Assembly: GCA_025786725.1 (NCBI GenBank)
Contig: JAHLTZ010000001.1
Span: 434,001 to 498,000, forward strand
DNA length: 64,000 nt
Direction: 5' to 3'
Source of the DNA: Syncephalis fuscata
Taxonomy: Eukaryota; Zoopagomycota; Zoopagomycetes; Zoopagales; Piptocephalidaceae
The notes below the pieces were generated by a model. It saw nothing but the letters and a program-made list of their open reading frames with translations, ran no database searches and had not been told where the DNA came from. Made by a program: the position numbers and the translations under genes. Positions 13,893-25,990 of this stretch are shown here, piece after piece. Within the stretch, counting starts at the first letter, position 1, and each line of letters starts with the position of its first letter.

Positions 13893-15919
13893 TAATGAGT
13901 AAACATCCTATTTGCATTTCTTTTAAATAAGTATTTTTACTTGAATATTTAATCTGTATTCAAATTGCTTGTATTATTTGTAACTAACATATTTTATTGT
14001 ATTAATTTAAATAATGGCATTAATGGTGGCAGTATAGTTTAGCATACATATACGTTGTGGGGAATGCTGTAATGTAACTGTCAATTATTACGCTTAATAG
14101 TATGTTGATTTTCGTAATGTTGATTATTGTGATAAATAAATTTTAAATAAAAATAAAAGTATGTTAATTTTAATTAATTCATTCAATGTATACATATAAT
14201 AATGATATTTGAAAAGTAGATAAATAATAATAATAATTCATATACATTGTAACATCTCTCACAAAGTATATGTATAAATATGTACACATTAAATTACCTG
14301 TTGTCGTTACAGTCATTGTTTGTCAAGTCATTCCTAGTGCTGCCTGCCTTTGTATGTGAGTTGGCCTTTTAAACTTGATATATACATATATATATATATA
14401 CATTTCAGAAAGCCTTTGCATTATTTCATTTTCATTTCTCCATCAATTCAATTTCAATTTTGTCTTTATTCTTTGACCTTCTACTTGTGCGAATAAGCAG
14501 TGTTGGCGGAATTTGACATATCAGCATAGTCTTCTGCTTTCCCACGACTATTATTAGTTCTTTTCTTCCGACTGAAGCTTACTGGCGCACGCTTTCTCTC
14601 ACTGTTCCTGTGTGAATAGGTGTGTTTGTTCAACTTGGCGGTATTACAATTTTGGTTAATGCGCTTGGGCTGGTGCGTCTATTTACCCATATTTTTTTCT
14701 ATTTGTTACGCTTATTGCAGACAAAAGCAATCGTCAAATTGCACGTTATTCTACTATTGGCCCTTATACTGCTAATGTCTACTGTCTATTATTTGTTATT
14801 TTATTAGCAGACACGCTCTATTAGTTATTTTGCTGTTTATTTTACGCTATTGTAGACTACGCTTTTATTGTCAACGTGTGTTGATATATAGTGACGATCA
14901 CAGCTTGCCTACGTTGATACCACTGTTTTTACTTTTCCCGCCAAAAAGCAATAGCCAAATTGTGTGTTTAGTATACTTGCCGTAGTCAATATAGCCAAAC
15001 GACTCCCATTTATAATTCTTTTATATTTGACGAGGAAGCTGGTTACGTAGCTACATATTAATCTATTCGACCATATCTGCGCTATTACACCAAATCTGCA
15101 CGCAGCAGTTGAACACTCCTCTCTTTCCCGATTGGTAGCAGTACGCATTAACAACAACGCCTGTATTGGTTTGGCCCATCTTGGCTTGAGCAGTTATCTC
15201 TTTTATTTTACACCTTTATTGCATCCCTTACTTTGCTTTTTCTCATTACTCAGTCATCAGGCTATTTTCTTTCTTTGAATAGCTGTTGTCAGCACGTGTA
15301 GGTACGTATTTTATTTAATACAGGTTGTACTGTGGCTGACAGTCACGTTGTAGCAAAAACGTACTATTCGGCATATTGAAACGCCTTTGGAATCTGCACT
15401 ACAGCTACCGTCTTACTATCCAAGAATAGGAGTTGTTTTAATTGAATATATATTTGAAATAGTAAGTATACATGCTGAAACAATGGAAGGTCGGACAATG
15501 ATCATCCTGGGCGTGCATGGATTTTCTTTTTTGGTCGTTATAATTAGATATCGTGAATAGCTATTACCCTGCTTACTACATTAGTACTTTTTATCTTTTC
15601 GGTAAGTCTGTCAATTTTACAGACTGTCTGAGGGGAGTGAAACTCACGTTACAAACACGTGAACACTGAAAAAGACGAATACCAGAATTAATATTAATTG
15701 CCATGTTGTGGCTATTTTGTTCCGCCTTTCACGCTTATGTCAATACTTGATATCCACTTTCTTTCAAATCGATTCACGCTAACGAACAATTGAACAACCG
15801 ATTGCTGCAGCTATTGACTTGCTGGACAGTCGTTTTATTTTATTTTTATTTCATTTCACTTTCACTTTCTTAGTGGCCACCTATTGTCTATTTACTTGTA
15901 AAAACACGAATTCCACACC
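13893..15919. other. Long upstream region of the second P4-ATPase
   Basis: About 2 kb without a supportable gene. It is AT-rich to ~14,450 and then less so, with TC-rich tracts (15,830-15,875) just before the ATPase start, as expected for a promoter and 5' UTR. A TA microsatellite sits near 14,380-14,402. Confidence 0.5.
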
Positions 15920-18900
15920 ATGGACAATAGTCAGCATCATAGCGCTGAATTGCGCACATTTTCCGCATCCGCATTAACATCAAGTGCCAGCATTGGAGGA
16001 GGAGAAGGAGGAGAAGCAGAAGCAGAAGAAGCATTACCACCAGTACCCGTCAATTCAACCATTTCTTTAACATCGCCATCGTCTACAACCCCGGCCACTT
16101 CATCAACTATTATTGCCAGTGCCAATAACATTGAAATTACAGAAATTGTCGCTGAATCACCCAATATTGTACAGCCTGATTTTACTGAATCAGATTCGAT
16201 TGAAATAGCTGGTTCAAAGGAACCAATCTATCCAGATATTGACGCGGCAGAGGCAATTATTCGACGTCGTTCACAACGCCGTTCCATCTCTTTGCTTTGC
16301 AAACTTTCTCGAAAATTAGGATGGGATAAAGCGGACACCCCTGCAACAGTAAATAACGACAGCACTATTGACATCAATTATGAAACGTCAATAGGCAACA
16401 CCACCAGATTCAATAATCATGAAACAAATAATGATGACTATGGTAAAGAAGAAGCAGGAGAGAAAGAGGAGGAAGCAGGTATACAAATTCTATTACCACA
16501 CACCTCTAAAAGTCCATTACCACCGAGTAATTCTATCCGTACATCACGCTATACTGCACTCAATTTCTTTCCACGTCAAATGGTGGCCCAATTCTCAAAG
16601 GTGGCCAATCTTTATTTTGTATTTATTTCAGCTCTTCAGCTTGTGCCCGATTGGTCACCAACCGGTAGATTCACCACTATACTACCGCTAACCATTTTTG
16701 TTGCTATTGCTATGGCCCATGAAGCCTACGATGATATTCGACGACACCGAATGGATAAAGTGGAGAATGAGCGTCGATGTGAAGTGCTACGTGTTTATCG
16801 TAACCGATCTACCATGAACCGTGCACCTACCATGACTTCAATGGATACAACAAGTGCCGCCGCCCAGCTTACATCAAATGGCAGCAGTATGGCTATTACT
16901 ATGCCTGAAACAACACCTGCCTGTGTTTGGCAGGACATTCGATGGCGTCAATTGGCAGTGGGCGATGTTGTGCGTATTAAACAAGATGACTGGATACCCG
17001 CCGATTTATTACTACTACATTCATCTCATGATGAGCATATGTGCTATGTAGAAACGGCTGCATTAGATGGTGAAACGAATTTAAAAGAAATGCGTGTACC
17101 TGAAGCACTTTATGGACAGAGTAATACACCAGAACAAATAGCTGATCTAAGTGGCAAGTTGTTAATAAATAACAATAATAATAATTTATACTAATAATAT
17201 GTATTGATATTTTATTTAAATAGGTTATGTACAAGTTGAAGATCCAAACGACGATCTTTACGACTTTAATGGATGTCTTCGCTTCTACAGCAATGCAGCC
17301 CAGGCAAAAAGACAGCCATCGGCCAATTCTAATGATATGACCAACAATACGGTTAGCCGTCATTCTAGTGCTCATTCAACACGTAAATCAGTATCAAAAG
17401 CCGCAGTTCATTTGTCGTTATTATCGCGTGCATCATTGGATATTCGTAATTTGTTATTACGTGGAACAATTCTTCGTAACACACCATACGTCTACGGATT
17501 AGTCGTTTATTCGGGTGAACAAACAAAAATTCGTCAAAATGCTTTGAAAAATGCTCGAACAAAAGCACCAATGTTGCAACGACAAGTCAATCGTGCCGTC
17601 ATTTCTGTATTTGCACTCCTACTTGTTCTAGCCTCGTTGATGACTATTATGCAGTCAGCATGGCTTAAAAAGACCAGAGCAGCTTATTTACCACATGACC
17701 ATTCGGCCAAATCAATTGTTGGCGTCTTTTTCAGCTTTACAGTTCTATTCAACACAGTCATTCCTATTTCGTTATATGTTACACTAGAATTGGTAAAGGT
17801 TATCCAGGCCTATTTAATTGGACAGGATATTGAAATGTACGACCCAGCATCCGACACACCGGCCGAGGCACGTACAAGTGCTATTAACGAAGATTTAGGC
17901 CAGGTACGCTATGTATTTTCAGATAAGACCGGTACTTTGACAGAGAATGTTATGGAGTTCCGTGCTTGTTCTGTGGCCGGCGTTGCTTATCGAAGCACCA
18001 CGGCTACGCCTAACGAGTTGTCTACGACTACTACAGGCGAAGAAGGCTGTCCATTACCTATGTCGACCGTCGTATCAAACATATTGACTTCACGGGCCAT
18101 TACTCGAGTTGAAAGTAACGAGTGGTGGTTTTTACGTGCACTTAGTCTGTGTCATTCGGTAGTACCGAGTATCGAATCAGATCCAACAAGCGGAGAAGAG
18201 ATTGCCATTCATTATCAAAGTCCTTCGCCGGACGAACATGCTTTGGTTGGTGGTGCAAAAGACTTTGGATTTGAATTACGTGAACGTCAAGGACAACGAC
18301 TTAAATTACGTATCAGAACTGATACTGTAGCTTCTATGCCACCTACCGAAAACGATGTTACCACGCCAAGTTCGCCAGTGGCATCTCTATCACCTTTATT
18401 AAGCTCAAGTGCTATTACTGATACGCTACACTCACCAAATAACATTCTATTACCACATGATTTACTTGATGGTCATCATTACACAGCTGGACGAGATGGA
18501 CATGGTATAACGGAAGAATACCAAATACTTGATGAGCTAGCATTTTCAAGTCGTCGTAAGCGTATGTCGGTTGTTGTTCGTCTATTTGATGGTCGTTTAG
18601 TGCTGTTTTCCAAGGGTGCCGATAGTGTTATGCTTAATCTACTGGCTCATTCGCCGAATACCGCTGTGGATACAACAGCAGCAAATGAAAAGAAATCTAC
18701 TTTAAGTGAAACAGGCACTGATGAACGTAGTATGGCAAAAGAACGACAAACACTACACCATCTAGAGCAATTTGCTCAAGTTGGTCTACGCACATTGGTT
18801 TATGCCTATCGATTTTTGGATCAAGAGGAGTACACAACATGGCATAAACAATATGCAGATGCTCAAGCAGCCATTACTGATCGAGTTCAACGAATGGAGG

Positions 18901-20585
18901 CTGTTATGGATCTACTAGAACGCCCGTGTTCATCCACTGGTCAAGGATTACGTATGTGTGGTATTACCGCAGTTGAAGATCGACTACAACCAGGTGTACC
19001 CGAAACTATTGCTGCTTTACGTCGAGCTGGTATCGGTGTATTTATGCTAACCGGCGATAAACTAGAGACAGCCGTCAATATTGGTCGATCCTGTTCGCTT
19101 ATTTCATCCAAGGCTCGTTTAATCACCATTTGCGGTGAAACATTATGTGAGCAAAATGGTCATAGGCCAGATAATACGCGCAATGATGCCAGCAACACTG
19201 AAGCGGCAGCTGCTTTAGCCGTAAGAAGTCAGCTAGAATGGGCGCGTGACAACCTACCTTGGTCTTCACGCAATACATTATTCACTACTGGTCGTAAATT
19301 AGGTGCTAAGCCTACCGTTACTCGAGATGGTACAGGCTATGTACTGGTTATAGACGGTACTGCTCTACAACTATGTCGCAACGATCCAGTAGCCAATAAT
19401 GTTATTGTCGAACTGGCCTCAGTTTGTGATTCGGTTATTTGCTGTCGAGTATCGCCATGTCAAAAGGCCACTGTCGTACAGCTTATACGTAAAGAACACC
19501 CGCAAGCAGTTACTCTGGCTATTGGTGATGGTGGCAACGACATTGCCATGATCCAAGAAGCCCACGTTGGTATTGGTATTACAGGTCGTGAAGGTTTACA
19601 AGCAGCTCGTGCTAGTGATTATAGCATTGCTCGATTCCGATTTCTACAACGTCTGCTATTTGTTCATGGCCATTGGTCTTATGTGCGAGTGTCTAAATTT
19701 ACACTTGGTACATTCTACAAGTGCATTGCTTTTTATTTGACTCAAGGATCTTTTCAAGCATTTACCGGCTTTAGCGGCACTAGTCTTTACGAGCAATGGA
19801 CGCTTAGTCTTTACAATACGCTCTTTTCCGCATTACCTGTCATTATTTTGGGCGTTACCGAGCAGGATTTGTCAGCGGCAACACTAATGCGTGTACCTGA
19901 GCTCTATCGCATGGGCCAGACCAATACAATGTTTAATATGAGGCGATTCTGGTCATCAATGCTTCATGGTATGGGCCAGTCAATCAGTCTTACACTTATT
20001 CCGTTCGTTGTTTATGGTGGATTACCCGGTGGACTCTCACGCTATTCTTCACCACAACTATTCCAAGTAGGCATTGTTGTTTATACATCGGTCGTATTGG
20101 CCGTTAATGTTAAAGTAGCGCTACTTGATGCCAATTACTGGTCATGGCTTACCGCAGTGGGTATTATCGTTGAAACGGCAGCCTGGTTTCTATTTCAAAT
20201 GGTTTACGCAATGATTTATCCGGCCAGTGGCTCTTCAATGGGCTACGATGTACATGGTCAATTTATACAAGCTGCTTCACAATACCAGTTCTGGGCACTT
20301 GTTATTATCAATTGCACCATTGTATTAATACCAGAAATCATTGTACGCACGCTTAAAACGAGTTGGCATCCCACCGACGTAGCCATCTTTCAACAACTTG
20401 AATATGAACAACGACAACAGTGTAAAAACCCCGCCGTCAATGCATCAGTTAGTAGAACTGGAACACAACGTGAACCACTCTCTACATCTTCACAGTTAAA
20501 CAATGCTACTACAGCCCGTGAATCGGCGATGCTTGGCCTTGTAACTTCGCATCACAATTCAAAACTAGAAGAATTTTCTTACTAG
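15920..20585 (+). CDS. P4-type phospholipid-translocating ATPase, possibly Dnf3-like
   Basis: Complete flippase of about 1,530 residues from two exons, 15920-17153 and 17224-20585. The N-terminal ~190 residues are low-complexity Ser/Thr/Glu-rich; the conserved core starts at YTALNFFPRQMVAQFSKVAN. Motifs in order: LDGETNLK (actuator), PISLYVTLELVK (TM4 with the P4 PISL motif), DKTGTLTENVMEF (phosphorylated Asp), MLTGDKLETA, GDGGNDIAMIQEAHVGIGI, then six hydrophobic segments. It lacks the GFAFSQ tail of the Drs2-like gene at 1-3211 and has long insertions in the nucleotide-binding domain (around 18,330-18,520). The class (Dnf3-like) is an inference from the DIEMYDPASDTPAEARTSAI context and is less certain than the family. 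No frame breaks. Confidence 0.93.
17154..17223 (+). other. Probable GC-AG intron in the second P4-ATPase
   Basis: The donor GCAAGT at 17154 joined to TAG at 17223 gives DLSGYVQVEDPND in frame. A GT donor three bases upstream (GTGGCA at 17151) would also keep frame but fits the donor consensus worse. Another GC-AG intron in this window, at 23447-23495, is unambiguous. Confidence 0.65.
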
Positions 20586-20883
20586 CATATCATCTTATTG
20601 CATTTTTATCTGTTATGTTTTAAAGAAGTTATACGACAATGTCGAATCATTTCTATTATATCAAGTATACATTTATTAATAAATATTAATAATTAACCAT
20701 TTGATGCCACGTCATCATTGAACAATATGTAATACAACAGCAATGAAAATAAAAGCAAGTCACTTGCGAATTACGTATATACTAATAACATAGACAATAC
20801 CCATTTGCGTATACATTAAATTGCCTCTTTCTATTATTGTTTTTTTGTCAAAGGTTTTGTTTGATAGTATATTGAATAGTAAT

Positions 20884-21738
20884 ATGAATTCTATACTACC
20901 CGAAAATGACTGGATTATGGTCCAGAACCTTACTGTTCAGGCCACTGTCGGTCTAGATGCATGGGAAAGGGAGGTGCCACAGCCAATTGTCGTATCGATG
21001 GCTGCTCAGATTAATGTGACACTGGCTGGCGAGAGTGATTTACTTGATCATTCAGTCAGTTATGGTGATTTAACAAGAGTAGCGCAAAAGTTGACTAAAA
21101 CAACGGATTATGCATCGATGGACGCATTGGCCAATATACTCGCTCATCATCTACTTTACACGTATAAAATGATTGAACGTATTTATATACGTATTGAAAA
21201 GCCTGAAGCATTACTACATGCTGAAATGGCCGGTCTTCAAATAGAACGCACACTTAAAGACTTTGTGCCCGTTACCGATAATGATTGTGTTCATCTGACT
21301 GGAAAACTTGCCAAAGATAATAACAGTAATGATGATACAACCACATACAATACTATTTATCGAAGACACGATCAGATATTCGTTAAAGCACTACGCATCA
21401 ACACGATTATTGGCATCCATCCTTGGGAACGACTAAAGAAGCAAGCGATACTCGTTAGTCTTTCTCTTTATCCGGATCTGAAACGACCATTATCGCTATC
21501 GTTAAGCGGATCAACTCCTTCGGCCAATAGTTCTGACTTTTATATTATTTCTCAAAAGGTAATGGAACGTATTGAGCATAGCAGTTACCAAACGGTAGAA
21601 GCCATGGCCACCACGATTGCCGCCATTTGCAACGATGAGTGCGGCATGTTAAAAACGACCGTCCTTATTGAGAAGCCGAGTGCACTAAGATTTGCATGTG
21701 CAGCAGTGCAAATTACTCGTAGTCGTACGGATATTTAA
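20884..21738 (+). CDS. Tandem dihydroneopterin aldolase (FolB) protein
   Basis: Intronless protein of 284 residues with two FolB/DHNA domains in tandem. Dihydroneopterin aldolase cleaves 7,8-dihydroneopterin to 6-hydroxymethyl-dihydropterin in folate synthesis. Domain 1 (residues ~10-120) keeps the Glu of GLDAWERE, Tyr of SVSYGDL and Lys of IEKPEAL. Domain 2 (~150-280) keeps Glu of IHPWER and Lys of IEKPSAL, but the Tyr region is altered (SSDFYI). In fungal Fol1 proteins two such domains are followed by HPPK and DHPS domains on the same chain; here a stop follows directly and the next gene is unrelated. The start at 20884 precedes the first domain directly. Either a split folate gene or a regulatory or single-function paralogue. 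Confidence 0.85.
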   Translation: MNSILPENDWIMVQNLTVQATVGLDAWEREVPQPIVVSMAAQINVTLAGESDLLDHSVSYGDLTRVAQKLTKTTDYASMDALANILAHHLLYTYKMIERIYIRIEKPEALLHAEMAGLQIERTLKDFVPVTDNDCVHLTGKLAKDNNSNDDTTTYNTIYRRHDQIFVKALRINTIIGIHPWERLKKQAILVSLSLYPDLKRPLSLSLSGSTPSANSSDFYIISQKVMERIEHSSYQTVEAMATTIAAICNDECGMLKTTVLIEKPSALRFACAAVQITRSRTDI

Positions 21739-21966
21739 ATCAATTAATAAAAAAATGGTTTTCCATCATCGTGCTATTACCGAAATAGTGCTGTAGAATT
21801 TAAAAGTGTCTATTGCCATGTTGTACTTCTAATTATAGACAAAAGAGGATTCTTTTGTATAAATTACTTATTGAAGTGGTCATTTTGATACTATGTTATT
21901 TCACCGCTCTTAACCTTTCACTCTACTACTCTATCAATTTACGCTTAGACACAGGTCTACACTACA

Positions 21967-22455
21967 ATGATGTTTGCCCGCTTTATGATGATAGCTATAT
22001 TTATGGCATTGGCTATGCTAGTCAATGTTCATGCAGAGGACACTGCAGATCCAGCAGTTTTATTAGAAACAATGATAAACAGTTTCCGTACTACTAACGG
22101 GCTTAAACCATTGACATCCGACCACTTTCTTACCAAGAATGCTAAAGAACATACAACGCACATGGCCAGTATATTAACACTTTCTCAATCCTCTCCCAGT
22201 TTACAGCGCTCTTTATTTAGCAATGCTGCTGATGGAAGAGAGCTACTTAGTTATCGTCAGTTTATTTCCGACCATTCGGATGCTCAGTCCGTCCTTAATG
22301 CTTGGACCAGTGGTTCACCAAAGGAAAATAGTCCATTTATGTCAAAGGATTTGACGCATATCGGTGTGGCTCATGAAACTGCCCATGCATCGGAGGATGG
22401 CAAACCAGTCACTATTCATTACTGGACGGCGATTCTTGGCAAATTTACAGCATAA
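21967..22455 (+). CDS. Secreted CAP/SCP-like (PR-1 family) protein
   Basis: 162 residues: signal peptide MMFARFMMIAIFMALAMLVN ending around VHA, then a compact CAP domain. CAP features include an early helix with FRTTNGLKPLT, THMASI with a His, HIGVAHETA (the second conserved His-x-Glu-like segment) and the final strand VTIHYWTAILGKF. It has almost no cysteines, unlike plant PR-1 but like many fungal CAP proteins. CAP proteins act outside the cell, often in sterol or lipid binding. It lies 229 bp after the FolB gene on the same strand; no functional link is implied. Confidence 0.8.
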   Translation: MMFARFMMIAIFMALAMLVNVHAEDTADPAVLLETMINSFRTTNGLKPLTSDHFLTKNAKEHTTHMASILTLSQSSPSLQRSLFSNAADGRELLSYRQFISDHSDAQSVLNAWTSGSPKENSPFMSKDLTHIGVAHETAHASEDGKPVTIHYWTAILGKFTA

Positions 22456-22651
22456 AATCCTAGTTCAATAAATAGCTTACGTATTTACACATAAAATGAT
22501 TTATTTATACTAGAATATTATTTAAATAAGTAGTAATAATATATATTTATCTATGTATGTATTAGCAATTAAATAGATATAAACTTTGTAACACCATAAT
22601 GACATCTAATAATAATTGACACCTTTATTTTTATTATTTACATTACAAACC

Positions 22652-24488
22652 ATGAATTCTATAAAAATCTTACAACGAGATGAATCTATACGTTGCTATT
22701 CAGAGCATCACTTACGCGGCGTACTACAGTTCCTCGGCTGTAAACAAAGCCGCACGCCAGGTATTGCCGGTATGTTTATTCTAGATTATGGCTATTTTTC
22801 CAATAACAGCCGGCTTGGCTATCTAGCTGCTATTCTTGAAAGAACACACGAATATTTGCTACGGTCAACGTCTAAGCAGGAGAACGGTCAGAATATCGAC
22901 TATATTAGCCGTGAAGTGTTCCAGCAATGTGTGCAGACTGTGTTAACAGAATGGCATTATCACTTACCAGAATCTCATCAACAACTAGCATGGAGTGTAC
23001 GTAATAGAGAAAGGGGAATTTGTATTTTGTTAGGTGGCACGTCAGGCTGTGGTAAATCAACACTGGCCTCTCTTTTAGCCAGTCGGTAAGTAACAAAAAT
23101 GACATAATGAGCTGTACTAAATAGCGTATTGCTACTACTACATCAGATTAGGGATCACTACGGTGCTGTCAACCGATAATATCCGAAATGTTTTACGTAG
23201 TTTTATTAGTGAAGAAGATAATCCCGTGCTATGGGCATCATCCTATCATGCTGGTGAATCGAGTATCGATGATTTAGAAGATACTAGAACGAATGAAGAG
23301 CGGGTAAGTGTTTGTAGTCATTAATTCTAGTATTTATGGTTGTATAGGTCATTCATGGCTATCAAAGTCAAACAGAGACTATTTATCCACAGTTAAGAGA
23401 AACAGTTCGTCGATTATTAGGCAGAAATGAATCGGTTATTATTGAGGCAAGTATATCTATAATATTGCTAATATTATTAACAGTAAATGTATTAGGGCGT
23501 ACATCTTTCAGTTGATGTTATGATACGTTTGGCCAAAGAATTCTCAATGTGTCTGCCATTTGTCATTTATATCAACAAAGAGGTAAGTAGTTGTTATTGC
23601 AGTAATAGCATAGACGGCATACTAAGCACTAGATGATGATAAAGGCTAAACATGCAGAAAGATTTGCTACAAGGGCAAAATACATGACACTCGAACCAAG
23701 ATTTAATAAATATATGAAATACTTTGAAAATATTCGAATGATTCAAAGTCATTTATGTAGAAAGGCTGACGTTCATTTAGTAATTATTATTATTTAACAT
23801 ATATTACGTGTATTATACTAACTAGCTGTTAATAACTAGGTGCCCAAAATGGATAATACAAACGTTGATCAAAGTTTGGCGGTCATTCATTCTACTATGG
23901 TATGTAGTATATAGATTGATATTATATATATATATATATAAACTTATTAATAATGTATTTGAACATAGCTCAATGTACTATCTCGTATAATGAATGAATC
24001 TAACATTCAATTAGTAGATGACACTACCAATGCTACTTCTATGCTACATGAAGAATATGAACGAATGAGAAATAATAGTCGTAATTCAAAAGCTATGATG
24101 CTTCGTATGATACGTGAACGAGTAAGTCAATTATATAATATTATGGCTCATACTTATATTTAACAACTAGCCAACCCTTGGTTCTACATCAACTGATCCT
24201 GAATTACCAGTAACAGCAATAGAAACAACAGCAGAAACAGAGGCAGAAGTAACAACAACAACAACAACAACTGTAACAGCTGTAACATCAGACCCATTAA
24301 TAACCAGTAATACTTCAACTGATCCATCAACGGATACAACTGATAACAATGAACAGGAAATGAGTAGCCATGAAGAGGATGATATTAATGATACTACTGA
24401 TATAGATACATCCTCTAATGGCAGTAGTAGAATAAGAGACTTTATTCATTTCTTGGATGAAGTAGATTATGGTTCTTTAGGATCTTAG
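22652..24488 (+). CDS. 2-phosphoglycerate kinase-like P-loop protein (LPA1-like)
   Basis: Multi-exon protein with an N-terminal ATP-cone-like region (residues ~1-120), a Walker A motif [10 protein letters not shown] (~23,034-23,060), then [22 protein letters not shown] and [21 protein letters not shown], the arrangement seen in archaeal 2-phosphoglycerate kinase and plant LPA1-type proteins. The reaction in fungi is not established; the plant homologue affects phytate level. Exons read 22652-23085, 23147-23303, 23348-23446, 23496-23582, 23645-~23791, 23840-~23899, ~23969-24120, 24172-24488. The intron at 23447-23495 has a GC donor (GAG|GCAAGT), required to give EGVHLSVDV. The tail is Thr-rich with a CAA/ACA microsatellite and then acidic, ending [12 protein letters not shown]. 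Confidence 0.8.
23447..23495 (+). other. GC-AG intron, frame-verified
   Basis: GAG|GCAAGTATATC...GTATTAG|GGCGTACAT. Only this pair gives the conserved EGVHLS reading; the nearest GT donor breaks the match. It shows that GCAAGT donors are used in this genome. Confidence 0.85.
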
Positions 24489-24544
24489 CGCTATACATAT
24501 TCATGTAGTTATTCAAATAGATTTTATTTTGTTTATTTAATTGG

Positions 24545-25990
24545 CTATACATTTTGATTATTTTGTTCAATTAATAGTTTTTGACTATTAATAAGCTGTG
24601 TTACTATAAATTGATCTACTACTAAAATGTCGTCTTTACAATCTAGTAATTCATTAATGACCCTTAACAGCTGTTCTAGTGTAAATGAACGCATACATAA
24701 CTCTGCTTCACAGAGTTGAATGGATGGTCGCCAAGTCACTTGATCATCCCAATGATGATCATGTGTACTCATCGTATCTTTACCTAGAAATCGATTAGTG
24801 GCCATAATAAGCATTTGGGCAAAGTCTCCATAATGCCAGCCACTATTCGCACGTAGAATGACTTGACAATAGCATCAAATTCATCCATATCACTACAATC
24901 GCGTAATGCATATCGTACATCCTTTAGATCAGCCTTTAAACATTGATAAAGTGGCAATAGATTGGCAGCATTCAACCAATTATGATTGATTGATATCGTG
25001 TTGCCCTACAAGTAAATAGATTAATTAGATCATAATATTACTGTTATAAGACGTACTATATTTTCTACTTGATGATACCATCCTGTAGGTACTAGAAATG
25101 TTAAATACAATTAATCAATACACTTGCCTATTAATTACATCTAATTTACCAAAAATGTTTCTCCAGGTTCTTGTATGATGACTACTCTTTTTGCTTGATT
25201 AAATGTAGGAAATCGGTGTGGATCTACACATCTTATATCTTCAATTAATTGACCATAGTTATCATAAAAGTGTATTTCTTCACCGGGCGGGAAGAGTGTC
25301 CAACGTTTACGACCACAAATATTGGCACTCCAAGAAAATGATCTTTTAAATGTTACATTACTAATACAATATAACTATACAATTAAATAACTTTACCTAA
25401 ATACATCAGTATGTAAGGGTGTCCATGTACCGTCACCTCCCATATAGACGAAGCGATAATCATCGTCAATATCAACCCGTTGATCCCAGAACCGATTTAA
25501 CCAATCATCTATAGTATCTAGTATATGAATAGGTTGACTATGTACTAAATATGTTAAATCTACCTTGAAATAAAGGGGAAGGAGAGTAGAGTGGCTCATG
25601 AGGAAAAGTACGTTGAAAATGCCAATCTTTTAGATAAAAGCGCCGTCTACATGCTAGCGTAGTATTAATGTCGTCTGTATTTGGTGTTTGCCAGTAGGTA
25701 AGAAACTGCTTAAAAGTCATTTGCTTTGTTGAGTCTGTCGTCTCGTCTAGATTAGTTGCCTGTTGAACTGCTGCTACAGCTTTACATAGAGTAACCGTTA
25801 CAGGTGTTTGACCGAATCGAGTCCGCAACCAATCTATACGCGGCTCTGACGTATGGGTCAACCAACGACTGAATACCGGCCAGTGTCGAGTAAGAGCAGG
25901 TCCAATAATTACTGGCCGATTAGTACGCAAATACTCGTGAACAAAGGTCAATACGTCAAGTTGTTCACGACGATCTATAACCACTGACAT
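24545..25990 (-). CDS. JmjC dioxygenase, JMJD4-like
   Basis: 2-oxoglutarate/Fe(II) JmjC oxygenase. JMJD4 hydroxylates the release factor eRF1 in animals. Start MSVVIDRREQLDVLTFVHEY at 25990; then NRPVIIGPALTRHWPVFSRW, MTFKQFLTYW, VYMGGDGTWTPLHTDVF (iron ligands His and Asp of HTD), SFSWSANICGRKRWTLFPPGEE, PTGWYHQVENI, and ISINHNWLNAANL with the third ligand His. The JMJD4-type C-terminal helices follow (YGDFAQMLIMATNRFL). Introns are at about 25,540-25,570, 25,345-25,395, 25,090-25,150 and 25,010-25,060. The frame changes near 24,862 (DAI to CQVILRANSGW), where one missing T restores it. It is convergent with the P-loop kinase gene, with stops 57 bp apart. Confidence 0.88.
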
